DNA of 64,000 nt from FEN-1279 sp964400285 (GTDB taxonomy: Bacteria > Bacteroidota > Ignavibacteria > Tepidaquicellales > Tepidaquicellaceae). This document shows, piece by piece, positions 45,997-55,417 of this stretch; the stretch's first letter is position 1, and every line of letters starts with the position of its first letter. The position numbers and the translations under genes are program-made. Where the stretch lies: the NCBI GenBank assembly GCA_964400285.1, contig CAYNTK010000007.1, positions 1 to 64,000 on the forward strand. Direction: 5' to 3'. Below the pieces are notes generated by a model, which worked only from the letters and a program-made list of their open reading frames with translations, was not told the DNA's origin and did no database searches.

Positions 45997-46968
45997 ATGT
46001 ATAAAAAAATTTTTAAAAAATATTCAGATATAAATTTATCTATTTTACCAACTCCTATTCACCGTCTCGATAATATATCGAAATTATTTAATGCTAATAT
46101 TTATTGTAAAAGAGATGATATGACAGGATTTGCTTTCGGTGGAAATAAAACCAGAAAATTGGAATTTCTTATTTCAGATGCACTGAAAAAGAAAGCAGAT
46201 ACTTTAATTGCAATTGGAGGTGTTCAATCAAACTTCTGCAGAATTGCATCTGCCGCAGGTGAAAAATATGGCCTCGATGTCCATCTTGTTCTGGGAGGTA
46301 GTAAAAATCCTGAAAAAGCTACAGGCAATTTGTTACTCGATTATTTATTTGGTGCGACAACTTACTTCGTCGAATCGGAAAATTGGAGTGATTGGGAAAA
46401 ATATGCTAATGAATTATGTGATAAATTATCTCAATCAGGTAAAAAAGTATATTGGATGCCTATTGGTGGCTCAAGCCCTATAGGTGCTTTGGGTTATGTT
46501 AAAGCATTCAAAGAAATAATTTCTTACAGTAAAAAAAATAATATTAACTTTCACTATATTATCCACGCAACCGCATCAGCAGGTACTCAATCAGGTCTAT
46601 TAGTTGGTGCAAAACTTCATAAATGGAAAGGAAATATTATCGGCTTCGGAGTATCGAAATACAAAAAACAATTGGAAAATGAAATATTGGAATTATCTGA
46701 AAAAGTTGCCAAATTTTTTGATGTAAATATTAAAAAGAAAAAAATATTCGTTGATGATAATTTTTTAGGAGAAAAATATGGAGCTATAACCGATGCAGGA
46801 ATTGAAGCAGTTAATATTTTTGCAAAAAAAGAAGGAATTTTGCTCGATTATGTTTATTCAGGAAAAGCTGCTTCAGGTTTAATTTCTTATTTGAGAAAAA
46901 AGAAGTTCGATAATAATAAAAATATCCTATTCCTTCATACAGGTGGTAATATTCACTTATTTAGGTGA
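45997..46968 (+). CDS. D-cysteine desulfhydrase / ACC deaminase-family PLP enzyme
   Basis: 323 residues. Fold-type II PLP enzyme with NIYCKRDDMTGFAFGGNKTRKLEFL (Lys in NKTRK is the Schiff-base lysine), IGGVQSNFCRIASAAGEKYG, the SAGTQSGLLVGA phosphate loop and LHTGGNIHLF near the end. Most similar by motif to DcyD, which splits D-cysteine to pyruvate, H2S and ammonia; true ACC deaminase differs at a few active-site residues that cannot be judged here. 3 bp after queA. Confidence 0.85.
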   Translation: MYKKIFKKYSDINLSILPTPIHRLDNISKLFNANIYCKRDDMTGFAFGGNKTRKLEFLISDALKKKADTLIAIGGVQSNFCRIASAAGEKYGLDVHLVLGGSKNPEKATGNLLLDYLFGATTYFVESENWSDWEKYANELCDKLSQSGKKVYWMPIGGSSPIGALGYVKAFKEIISYSKKNNINFHYIIHATASAGTQSGLLVGAKLHKWKGNIIGFGVSKYKKQLENEILELSEKVAKFFDVNIKKKKIFVDDNFLGEKYGAITDAGIEAVNIFAKKEGILLDYVYSGKAASGLISYLRKKKFDNNKNILFLHTGGNIHLFR

Positions 46969-47029
46969 GGTATTAATTTGTCATTGAATTTAAGTTTTAA
47001 AAGAGTGTATTTTTAAATAAAATTTTTAA

Positions 47030-47542
47030 ATGGATAAACCAACTCCGGAAGAATATCCGGAATATTACAAACAATATCTTGATTTAATTAAAGATGGAGA
47101 TATTATAGAAATTCTTGGAGAACAGTCTGCGTATGTTCAAAAATTTATTGCCTCTATCCCTGAAGAAAAAGCAGACAGTACTTATGGTTTCGGAAAATGG
47201 ACTATAAAAGAAATTTTTGGACATTTAATAGATACCGAAAGAATTTTAGCATACAGGGCGTTACGTATTGCAAGAAAAGATAAGCAACCCTTACCGGGTT
47301 ATGAACAAGATGATTACGTGAAAAATGCCAAGTATTACAGAAGATCTTTAAAAGATATTGCCGAAGAAATGTTGCTCCTTAGAGCTGCAAACTTAAAATT
47401 TTTTCAAAGTCTCGATTCTGAAGATTTAATCCAATGTGGAATAGCAAACGATAAAGAATTAACTGTTAGAGCAATTTTGTATATTCTTGCTGGTCACGAA
47501 TTATACCACATAAATTTTATCAAAGATAATTATTTGAATTAA
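47030..47542 (+). CDS. DinB-family putative metal-dependent protein
   Basis: 170 residues. Four-helix DinB/YfiT fold with GKWTIKEIFGHLIDTERILAYRALRIAR (first metal His in GHLIDTE) and the C-terminal LAGHELYHINFIKDNY (HExxH-like pair of His). Members include bacillithiol and mycothiol S-transferases, but many have no known substrate. Single gene, 61 bp after the PLP enzyme. Confidence 0.85.
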   Translation: MDKPTPEEYPEYYKQYLDLIKDGDIIEILGEQSAYVQKFIASIPEEKADSTYGFGKWTIKEIFGHLIDTERILAYRALRIARKDKQPLPGYEQDDYVKNAKYYRRSLKDIAEEMLLLRAANLKFFQSLDSEDLIQCGIANDKELTVRAILYILAGHELYHINFIKDNYLN

Positions 47543-47568
47543 TATTATATTAAGAAAATTATATTAAA

Positions 47569-48345
47569 ATGAAAAAAGCTATTTTCTTTGTAATCTTAAT
47601 AGTTGCTTTAATTATTGGTGCTATTTGGTATTATAATTATTGGAAAAAGAAAAATAAAAAAGTTGAATATATTTTAGAAGGGGATTCCTCTCGATATCAA
47701 GTGAATCCACCCAGATATAGAAATCCCAACGATAGCACGGACATTTATGGTAGTGGCTATTTTGATTATCGTGATAATATTGAGAGTTTTCATATGGGTT
47801 ATAGTAAACCTCGCGATAGCGTTTATAAAGTCGAAAATCTGAAAGCATTCGAACACCTTAATTTACTCATTAGCAAAGATACAATGAATCCCGGTCCATA
47901 TTTAGATAGAGGAAATCATTACCAAAATATCCAGAAATATAAAGAAGCAATCGCTGATTATGATAGATATATTCAGTTAAATCCGTATAATCATTCTGCT
48001 TATCAAAATAGGGGAACTGCTCACGAAAGACTTAAACATTATGAGCAAGCAATTTGGGATTATAACAAAGTCTTAGAACTTAAACCTGACGACACCATCG
48101 CTTGGTTTAATAAAGGCGTTGTATATGATGCACTTGATAATCCCTGGCAAGCTATTAAAGAATACGATAAAACTATTGAAAGAGACCCACGTTTAGCAAA
48201 AGCTTATTATAATAGAGGGGCTTCATGGGAAAAAGTTCAAAACTATGAAAAGGCAATCGAAGATTATGAAATCGCTATGAAACTCAACCCTCAATATTGG
48301 AATGAACTTACAAAGAAAATTGATTATTTAAATCAAATAAAATAA
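47569..48345 (+). CDS. Membrane-anchored TPR protein
   Basis: 258 residues. One N-terminal membrane segment (about 4-22) and a basic stop (KKKNKK), then a linker and four TPR units from about residue 100 (LDRGNHYQNIQKYKEAIADYDRYIQLNP and similar, quoted in part). Orientation suggests a periplasmic TPR domain. Convergent with the next gene, only 1 bp apart. Same repeat type as the proteins at 3886 and 48952. Confidence 0.8.
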   Translation: MKKAIFFVILIVALIIGAIWYYNYWKKKNKKVEYILEGDSSRYQVNPPRYRNPNDSTDIYGSGYFDYRDNIESFHMGYSKPRDSVYKVENLKAFEHLNLLISKDTMNPGPYLDRGNHYQNIQKYKEAIADYDRYIQLNPYNHSAYQNRGTAHERLKHYEQAIWDYNKVLELKPDDTIAWFNKGVVYDALDNPWQAIKEYDKTIERDPRLAKAYYNRGASWEKVQNYEKAIEDYEIAMKLNPQYWNELTKKIDYLNQIK

Positions 48346-48346
48346 T

Positions 48347-48775
48347 CTACTTATAAGCTATTTCCCAATATCCCGAAGTAATAACATTTAGCAGGTAAGC
48401 ATCTTGCTCGGGAATCTCTACCTGACTTATACCTTCATATTTTCCGTTTTCCTTTGCTAAAACTGTTACTAAAGAATCCTTATTTGTTCTTAATTCTACC
48501 GTAAAGTCAGATGGTCCTTCATGATATAATATAAAAACTGCAAGTCCAGAATTTAAATGTATTGTCTGTTTGAGATTTCCTGTCCCTTTATATGCAAGTC
48601 TATATTGTATTTTTCTTTTTTCTGCTAATTCCTCTATTTTGTATCGGCTTGTTCTTGGGTCTAAGCTCCCTGATAATAAAATAAACCTATCGAATAATAG
48701 GTAATATCCTAATATCCCAAGTCCTATTACAAAAATTAGACTTATAAAAATTTTTGGTTTTGAACTCGATGCCAT
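48347..48775 (-). CDS. Small membrane-anchored protein of unknown function
   Basis: 142 residues using the ATG at 48775 (MASSSKPKIF); the longer frame from 48838 adds a doubtful hydrophobic leader. One membrane segment (about 8-28), then a beta-rich extracytoplasmic domain with EGPSDFTVELRTNKDSL and a final SGYWEIAYK that looks like a jelly-roll strand. No family recognised. Its stop lies 1 bp from the convergent TPR gene. Confidence 0.6.
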   Translation of the reverse strand: MASSSKPKIFISLIFVIGLGILGYYLLFDRFILLSGSLDPRTSRYKIEELAEKRKIQYRLAYKGTGNLKQTIHLNSGLAVFILYHEGPSDFTVELRTNKDSLVTVLAKENGKYEGISQVEIPEQDAYLLNVITSGYWEIAYK

Positions 48776-48951
48776 AATATATATTTCTACAAATATAACG
48801 AATAATTTGGAATTCCATAATACAATTAAAAATAACATTTCAATTTTTTATAAAAATAGTATTTTGAAATTTTGTCATTTTTTAAAGTATTGAAATACGT
48901 TTAATATTTAAATAGCTTTACGAAATATAAATTTTTATAAAGGGGAAAATT

Positions 48952-49665
48952 ATGAAAAAAGCTTTTTCTTTTAGCTCGTTAACATATTTTCTGGTATTTG
49001 TATTTTTTATTTCTGGTTGTAACCAAAAAGAACAGGAAAAAACTGAAATTAAAAAAAACGAAAAAACAGAAGATGTTAAAAGCAGTGATACTAAAAAAAA
49101 TGTAGTCGAAAATAACGAAGAAGTTAAAAAAATTATTGACGCAGGTCTGCAAAAGTCAAAATCAAAAAATTTTAAAGATGCTATAAAAGATTTTACTAAA
49201 GCAATCGAAATGAATCCAAATCATCCAGATGCTTATTTATATAGAGGCACTGCCTACGCTGAACTGAAAAAAAATAAAGATGCAATTAATGATTTCACTA
49301 AAGCAATCGAGCTTAAACCAATTGATGATGAAGTCTTTGTAAGCAGGGGTATAAGCTATTATGAGTTGAAAAAATTCGATGAAGCAATCTCCGATTATAC
49401 TAAAGCAATCGAAATTAACGGTAAAAATGTTTTTGCTTTTATTGATAGAGGCAATTGCTATATGAAAAAGAAGGAATTTGATAAAGCTATTAATGATTAT
49501 TCTAAAGCTATTGAACTCGATCCTAAAAATCCAGATGCTTTTGTTAACAGAGGCGATTGTTACTATAAAATAAAGAAAAAAGATGAAGCCTGTAAAGACT
49601 GGAATAAAGCCAAAGAACTTGGAGATGTTGCAGTGGAAAAACTTTTAAAGAAATTCTGTAAATAA
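48952..49665 (+). CDS. TPR-repeat lipoprotein
   Basis: 237 residues. Lipobox FISGC (acylated Cys near residue 23), a Lys/Glu-rich linker, then five TPR units starting near residue 65 (NFKDAIKDFTKAIEMNPNHPDAY and similar in part). Anchored in a membrane facing the periplasm. GGGG lies a few bases before the ATG. Probable scaffold; no partner identified. Confidence 0.8.
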   Translation: MKKAFSFSSLTYFLVFVFFISGCNQKEQEKTEIKKNEKTEDVKSSDTKKNVVENNEEVKKIIDAGLQKSKSKNFKDAIKDFTKAIEMNPNHPDAYLYRGTAYAELKKNKDAINDFTKAIELKPIDDEVFVSRGISYYELKKFDEAISDYTKAIEINGKNVFAFIDRGNCYMKKKEFDKAINDYSKAIELDPKNPDAFVNRGDCYYKIKKKDEACKDWNKAKELGDVAVEKLLKKFCK

Positions 49666-49697
49666 TATTATTTTTTACATTCTTAAAAAATTTTTTT

Positions 49698-50981
49698 ATG
49701 AAAAAAAATATTTTTTTAATTTTTTTTATTTTTACTTTTTCCTCTTTTTCTTTAGCTCAAATTAATTTTGATGATTACTTCGAAAATAAAACCTTACGTC
49801 TTGATTTTATTCAGGCGGGAGATGCAAATTCTTCAAATCTTTATTTTGAACAAATGAAGTGCGAACCGTATTGGGGCGGAAATATAAAAAATCTTATTGA
49901 TAAATTTAACTTTGGTGAGTATCGCTTCTTTGTTTATGATTTGAACTCTCTAAAATTAATTTATTCTCGTGGCTTTTCCACTCTCTTTCAGGAATGGCAA
50001 ACTTCTGATGAAGCTAAAGTTCTAAGTAGAAGTTTTTATGAAACTATAATTTTCCCTTTCCCTAAAAATAATGTTAAGGTAGAAATTCACAGAAGAAATA
50101 GAGACGGTAATCTTGAAAAGAAATTTGAATTAATTGTTAATCCTAAAGATTATTTTATCCGAAAGGAATCCTCTCCGAAATTCGATTTCAAAAAAGTCCA
50201 CGATAGCGGTGACCCTAAAGATAAAGTTGATGTTGTTATTATTCCCGACGGTTATTCTAAAGATGATATGGATAAATTTAATTCTGATGTCAAAAGATTT
50301 ATCGGATATTTCTTTGATTGCTCACCTTATAAAGAAAACAAAAATAATTTTAATTTCTGGACGGTTTATGCTTTCTCGCAGGAATCGGGTACTGATATCC
50401 CCGGTAAGCTTGTTTATAAAAATACTGTACTCAACACAAGCTTTTATACTTTTAATACTGAAAGGTATTTAATGACTTATGATGTTAAAAGTGTTAGAGA
50501 TATTGCTGGTATTGTCCCGTATGACCAAATTATGATTTTAGTTAATTCTCCTATATATGGCGGAGGTGGCGTCTTTAATTATTACAGTATTGTTTCCAGT
50601 GATGATGATTATTCAGATTATGTTGTGTGTCACGAATTTGGTCACGCGTTCGGTGATTTAGCCGATGAATACTGGACATCGGACGTAGCAGTTAATGATT
50701 ATTTTAATCTTAATGTCGAACCTGTTCAACCAAACATTACTACTTTAGTTAATTTTGAATCCAAATGGAAAAATCTTGTTGATAAAAATGTCCCAATCCC
50801 AACACCTAATGAAAAAAAATATTATAGCAAAATTGGGGCATTCGAAGGTGGTGGTTATGTGGAAAAAGGTATTTATAGACCTTGCTTCGATTGTACTATG
50901 AAATCACGTTCTCGTAATAATTTCTGTCCCGTTTGTAAAAATGCTTTGAATGAAATGATAATGTTTTATTGCGATAAATAA
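49698..50981 (+). CDS. Secreted M64 (IgA peptidase-like) metallopeptidase
   Basis: 427 residues. Signal peptide (1-20, ending SLAQ). N-terminal beta domain, then the catalytic domain starting KVDVVIIPDGYSKDDMDKF with the zinc motif HEFGHAFGDLADEY (H312, E313, H316, with D323 as possible third ligand) and a C-terminal cysteine-rich stretch (CFDCTMKSRSRNNFCPVC) usual for M64 proteins. It has no NPFNP-type sorting domain, so it is likely periplasmic or exported another way. The IgA name comes from one founding member and says nothing about the substrate. Confidence 0.9.
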   Translation: MKKNIFLIFFIFTFSSFSLAQINFDDYFENKTLRLDFIQAGDANSSNLYFEQMKCEPYWGGNIKNLIDKFNFGEYRFFVYDLNSLKLIYSRGFSTLFQEWQTSDEAKVLSRSFYETIIFPFPKNNVKVEIHRRNRDGNLEKKFELIVNPKDYFIRKESSPKFDFKKVHDSGDPKDKVDVVIIPDGYSKDDMDKFNSDVKRFIGYFFDCSPYKENKNNFNFWTVYAFSQESGTDIPGKLVYKNTVLNTSFYTFNTERYLMTYDVKSVRDIAGIVPYDQIMILVNSPIYGGGGVFNYYSIVSSDDDYSDYVVCHEFGHAFGDLADEYWTSDVAVNDYFNLNVEPVQPNITTLVNFESKWKNLVDKNVPIPTPNEKKYYSKIGAFEGGGYVEKGIYRPCFDCTMKSRSRNNFCPVCKNALNEMIMFYCDK

Positions 50982-50999
50982 TAATTCTTACCTTATTCA

Positions 51000-51028
51000 C
51001 TCGTTCCCCGCTTTGGTAGGGGAACGAG
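51000..51028. repeat. Intergenic palindrome, CTCGTT/AACGAG family copy 4
   Basis: CTCGTTCCCC (51000-51009), loop GCTTTGGTA, GGGGAACGAG (51019-51028): 10-bp perfect stem between the M64 gene and the Nramp gene. Confidence 0.8.
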
Positions 51029-51055
51029 AATTTATGGCATTCCATTATAAAAAGG

Positions 51056-52312
51056 ATGATAAATAAGATTCAAAAATATTTTCAACGCGACGAACCAAGA
51101 CCAGAAGCACTTAATTTCCTGAAATTCCTGGGTCCCGGTCTTCTGGTTACAATTGGTTTCATTGACCCGGGTAACTGGGCTGCAAATATTGCCGCTGGAT
51201 CTAACTTCGGTTATTCTCTTCTTTGGATTATGACTCTTTCTACCATTATGCTTATTATTCTTCAGCATAATGTTGCTCACCTCGGAATTGCAACTGGCTT
51301 ATGTCTTTCTGAAGCCGCTACTGTTTATACGAATAAATTTATTTCTAAATTTATTCTTATTACTGCTATGTTTGCTTCTATTTCGACTTCTTTAGCTGAA
51401 GTCCTTGGTGGTGCCATTGCCCTTGAAATGCTTTTTAATATTCCAATTAAAATTGGTTCGCTTATTATTCTTATTTTTGTTTTTATTATGCTTTTTACCA
51501 ATTCTTATAGGAAAATTGAAAAATGGATTATTGGTTTTGTCTCTATTATTGGTTTTTCGTTTTTATATGAACTTACTTTAGTTAATGTTGATTGGGGACT
51601 TGCCGCAACAAGCTGGATTACTCCCTCCATTCCTGAAGGCTCTATTTTGCTTGTTATGAGCGTCCTCGGTGCCGTTGTTATGCCTCATAATTTATTTCTT
51701 CATTCTGAAGTGATTCAAAGCAGACAGTGGAATTTAAAAGATGAAAAAATTCGTGAAAAACAACTTCGATTTGAATTCTTTGATACACTTTTTTCTATGG
51801 TCGTTGGCTGGGGAATAAATAGTGCTATCGTTATTCTTGCCGCTGCGACTTTCTTTGCTAATAACATTCAAGTCGAAGAACTTCAACAAGCTAAATCTAT
51901 GCTGGAACCCCTTGTTGGTAAAGGTGCTACCTTCGTTTTTGCTATTGCTTTATTATTTGCAGGTATTTCTTCCAGTATTACTTCCGGTATGGCGGGGGGT
52001 AGCATTTTCGCAGGTATCTTCGGTGAACCTTATGATATTAAAGATAAACATTCACGTATTGGTGTAAGTATATCTTTATTAGTTGCCCTATTTATTATTT
52101 TTTTGATTTCTAATCCTTTTCAGGGTTTGATAATTTCTCAAATGATTTTAAGTATCCAATTACCTTTCACTATCTTTTTACAAATCTATCTCACCTCTTC
52201 TATAAAAGTAATGGGTAAATATAAAAATAATATCCTTACAAAAATTGTATTACTCGTAATCGGGGCAGTGGTAACTTACCTGAATGTGGTGCTTTTCATC
52301 AGTTTCTTTTAG
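51056..52312 (+). CDS. Nramp-family divalent metal (Mn2+/Fe2+) transporter
   Basis: 418 residues, about 11 membrane segments. The TM1 metal-binding motif DPGNWAANIAAGS and the TM6 motif VVMPHNLFLHSEVIQSR are canonical, so proton-coupled Mn/Fe uptake is likely. AAAGG lies directly before the ATG. Single gene; no MntR- or Fur-type site was recognised upstream, where the CTCGTT palindrome sits instead. Confidence 0.93.
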   Translation: MINKIQKYFQRDEPRPEALNFLKFLGPGLLVTIGFIDPGNWAANIAAGSNFGYSLLWIMTLSTIMLIILQHNVAHLGIATGLCLSEAATVYTNKFISKFILITAMFASISTSLAEVLGGAIALEMLFNIPIKIGSLIILIFVFIMLFTNSYRKIEKWIIGFVSIIGFSFLYELTLVNVDWGLAATSWITPSIPEGSILLVMSVLGAVVMPHNLFLHSEVIQSRQWNLKDEKIREKQLRFEFFDTLFSMVVGWGINSAIVILAAATFFANNIQVEELQQAKSMLEPLVGKGATFVFAIALLFAGISSSITSGMAGGSIFAGIFGEPYDIKDKHSRIGVSISLLVALFIIFLISNPFQGLIISQMILSIQLPFTIFLQIYLTSSIKVMGKYKNNILTKIVLLVIGAVVTYLNVVLFISFF

Positions 52313-52395
52313 TAATTTTTTGCCTCAGATTCACAGATTTATAATTATTTTTTCTTTGTGTCTAATGCTGTCCTTAGTTGTGAAATGCTTTTTAT

Positions 52396-52776
52396 TTATA
52401 TTTCTTTTTTTTTAATGTCTTTTGAAAGAAAATATATTAAAACAGGACTAATAATTATTAAACCTATCCCGGAAAATCCTCCCGCATATCCGCCGAAATA
52501 TTTTCCAGTGATTAAAGTCGCAACATTATGCCCGAGACCATTAAAGAACATAATAACTGCATAGATGATGCTCATAATATACGCCCACCTCTTCTCATTT
52601 AATAAAAAGTAAAAAAATACAAATGGAATACAAAGCAGTAACCAATTCGCAAGCATAAATCCTCCGTACCCGAAAACTTCGATTGCTCTAAACCTTCCCC
52701 ACAATTCTTCCAAAATGTGTGCTACGTGAAAAAGTAGAAGCAGGAGATAAAAAATTATTATTTTGTTTTTGTGCAT
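52396..52776 (-). CDS. HXXEE-domain membrane protein
   Basis: 126 residues with four membrane segments. The family signature H-I-L-E-E is in the first helix (HVAHILEELWGRF) and FNGLGHNVATLITGKYFGGYAGG follows in the third. Function of the family is unknown. Convergent with the Nramp gene. Confidence 0.75.
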   Translation of the reverse strand: MHKNKIIIFYLLLLLFHVAHILEELWGRFRAIEVFGYGGFMLANWLLLCIPFVFFYFLLNEKRWAYIMSIIYAVIMFFNGLGHNVATLITGKYFGGYAGGFSGIGLIIISPVLIYFLSKDIKKKEI

Positions 52777-52989
52777 AAAGTAATCCCTATGGCATTTTTA
52801 TTTAATTTCACTCGGCGGACTGGAATCCAGAAAAAATTAAATTTTATATCTTTTAAGTGACTTAACTAATATTATCAATTATTATTTTATGTAATCTTTT
52901 TATTGTGTATTTATAGTTTGGGATTATTAAAATGCTTTTAAATTAAACTTATTTGATTTACCAAATTGAAATATTCTATTGTCAGTCAC

Positions 52990-53496
52990 TCATTGTTTTA
53001 CCCACCACAATCTCGATTTTTTGTTCCCCATTGTTTCGTGGGGAGTCAGGATAAGGGTGTCGGTTTTGAATTCAAAGTCGCGTTTTAATATTGTACCCCA
53101 GTCTTTTGGCTCGGTTGCAGAGAGACGTTTATGTTCTATAGTGTTGCCTGTGATTTTATATTCGGCGAAGTACACCCAATTTGATTTATAGAATTTTACT
53201 AGTTCTTTTAATTCATCTTTGCTTAAGCTGTCAAGGTTTTTATTTGAATTAAATTCTTTGTAACCTTTTGGAGTAATCTCTACACCCATATGTCCGCTAT
53301 CATCGTATATGATGTATCCCGTCCAACCTGAAAAAGAGGAATCGTAATCCCATTTACCGGAATTATTATCGAGCGATTCAATTTTGTTAAGCTTCCACAT
53401 CCCGGAAAGTTTGCTTTCATTAGTTCGCTCTTTTTTACAGCATACGGAAATAAGTCCGAGTGTTAAAAGTATAAATATTAATTTTGAAAGATACAT
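52990..53496 (-). CDS. Lipocalin-like lipoprotein
   Basis: 168 residues from the ATG at 53496, giving a lipoprotein signal (MYLSKLIFILLTLGLISVCC). The mature part starts SKLSGMWKLNKIESLDN, the typical opening of lipocalin-like domain proteins of Bacteroidota, and continues with GYIIYDDSGHMGVEI. The longer frame from 53553 has a poor leader. Ligand unknown. Confidence 0.65.
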   Translation of the reverse strand: MYLSKLIFILLTLGLISVCCKKERTNESKLSGMWKLNKIESLDNNSGKWDYDSSFSGWTGYIIYDDSGHMGVEITPKGYKEFNSNKNLDSLSKDELKELVKFYKSNWVYFAEYKITGNTIEHKRLSATEPKDWGTILKRDFEFKTDTLILTPHETMGNKKSRLWWVKQ

Positions 53497-54052
53497 ATTT
53501 ATATAATTATAGGTAGAGCATAATAATATATGAAATACGTAAAAATTTAACAATACATTCTTTTTGATTTGTGAATGATAATAATTGAGTCCCGTCCTGA
53601 ATCCTACCTGTAAGACAAAATAAATAAATTAAAAATAATATCTCAGTGTTCTTAGTGTCTTTGTGGTATAATATTTTTTCGTTTTAAAATCTGCTCTTAT
53701 CAGTTACATCAGCGTTATCAGCGTCCAAAGTTTTTTGCTCTTCTATCCAACTTTTTTTGTATCTGCCGTGTCAAGTCTCTGCATTATCAATGAAAACACG
53801 CTTCCCGAATCGCAAAAATTTTAAAAAAATGCGGGAAACATAGAACTTAACACAAGTGAATACATTGAAAACGCAGTAGCATTTTATCAAAATGAGACTA
53901 AAGTAATGCCGTATAACATATTGATAATACGCAACTTAATTGATAGACGGAAAACAAAAGTAATACAAAATTACTACACTTTTTTAACTCTTAACTTTTT
54001 AATATAATAAAATATTAGTGTCCGAAGTTTTATTAATGTGAAACGCCCTTTT
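53497..54052. other. Intergenic region with degenerate repeats and a gene remnant
   Basis: From 53640 to 53760 it holds the low-complexity CTCAGTGTTCTTAGTGTC and CATCAGCGTTATCAGCG type text, related in style to 9122-9314 and 52320-52365. From 53825 a short open frame looks like a leftover coding fragment. No RNA gene seen. Confidence 0.5.
53825..54007 (+). pseudogene. Possible gene remnant, 60 codons without start
   Basis: Open frame with protein-like composition (contains NTSEYIENAVAFYQNETKV and YNILIIRNLIDRRKTKVI), preceded in frame by a stop and lacking a start codon at its left end. It may be the 3' end of a decayed gene. Not recognised. Confidence 0.25.
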
Positions 54053-55315
54053 CTATAATTTTAATTTTCTAAGTGAACTTGAAGATAAAGCAACTATAAT
54101 CACTGTCACCAGAGTCATAATTCCTCCAAATATCACCGATGGAACTACACCCATTAATTTTGCGGCTAAACCCGATTCGAATGCGCCAATCTCGTTCGAT
54201 GAACCAATAAATATACTATTTACCGCAGATACTCGTCCTTTCATATTCTCTGGTGTTTTTAGCTGTATTATTGTTTGCCTTATCACAACACTAACGCTAT
54301 CGAACATTCCGCTTAATGCAAGTGCAAACAAAGATATGATGAAACTCTTTGATAACCCAAAGATTATTATACATACTCCAAATCCCGCAACACATAAAAG
54401 TAAATTTCTTCCTGCCTTATTTGTCGGTGGTTTATGTGTCAGAAATAGAGCCATAAGCACTGCTCCTATTGATGGTGCAGCTCTTAACATTCCTAATCCT
54501 TTCGCACCAACTGATAATATTTCATCTGCATATATAGGTAACATTGCTATCGCTCCTCCAAAAAGCACCGCAAACATATCGAGCGAAACCGCACTTAAAA
54601 TTATTTTATTCTTAAATACAAATTTTATTCCCGCCGAAAGCCTTTCACTTAACGTCGTATCTTCTTTAATTTGTAAAATCGGTTTTTTCGAAATCATTGA
54701 TACTAATAAAACTGCTATCGAAACTAATACTACCACACTACTATATGATGTCGATACACCAAAATAACCATATAATAAACCTCCTACTGCTGGTCCAGCT
54801 ACTGCACCAACTTGCCACGTTGAAGTATTCCACGAAATCGCATTTGCATAAAGCTCTTTCGGAACTATCTGACCAAGTAATGCAAAAGATGATGGCATCG
54901 CAAAACCGCGTGCTATTCCACTAATAAATATTATTGAATATATTGCTATTACTTTAGAGTTTGTTACCAAATCTATAACGTCTGTAGAAATAAATAATAG
55001 CGATGATGAACAAAAAAGCATTAGTAAAAAAGAAGAAAGTAAAATTTTTTTCCTGTCGCTTATATCCACAATATGTCCCGATATTAAAGCTGTTAATATT
55101 GAAGGTATCGCTTCAGAAAGTCCAATTAATCCAAGAGAAAAAGGGTCTTTGGTCAGTTGATACACCTGCCAACCCACTATTACCGCTTGCATTTGTGTCC
55201 CAAGTGTTATAAAAAGTCGGGCAAGTGTGAAATTTCTGAATTCTGCTATTTGGAGAGCTTTAAACGCTTCTGTCTTTATCTTCAAAAGTATTCTCTTATT
55301 TATAATTTCAAACAC
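54053..55315 (-). CDS. MFS transporter, MFS_3/EntS-like
   Basis: 420 residues, about 12 membrane segments. LARLFITLGTQMQAVIVGWQVYQLT and the loop SGHIVDISDRKKIL are typical of the EntS (enterobactin exporter)/MFS_3 group. Likely an exporter of small molecules. Codes on the minus strand, divergent from the flippase gene. No siderophore genes are present, so the substrate is open. Confidence 0.82.
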   Translation of the reverse strand: MFEIINKRILLKIKTEAFKALQIAEFRNFTLARLFITLGTQMQAVIVGWQVYQLTKDPFSLGLIGLSEAIPSILTALISGHIVDISDRKKILLSSFLLMLFCSSSLLFISTDVIDLVTNSKVIAIYSIIFISGIARGFAMPSSFALLGQIVPKELYANAISWNTSTWQVGAVAGPAVGGLLYGYFGVSTSYSSVVVLVSIAVLLVSMISKKPILQIKEDTTLSERLSAGIKFVFKNKIILSAVSLDMFAVLFGGAIAMLPIYADEILSVGAKGLGMLRAAPSIGAVLMALFLTHKPPTNKAGRNLLLCVAGFGVCIIIFGLSKSFIISLFALALSGMFDSVSVVIRQTIIQLKTPENMKGRVSAVNSIFIGSSNEIGAFESGLAAKLMGVVPSVIFGGIMTLVTVIIVALSSSSLRKLKL

Positions 55316-55417
55316 AAAATAATAAATTTCATTTACAGATTCTATTGCTATGATACTTTTATGTTCATTTATTAATATCCTTTTTATAACTAACTTATAT
55401 AAAACAAAATTGATTTA

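Noticed and set aside
49698..50981. T9SS cargo status of the M64 peptidase
   Set aside because: The C-terminus is a cysteine-rich domain without the NPFNP-type sorting motif.
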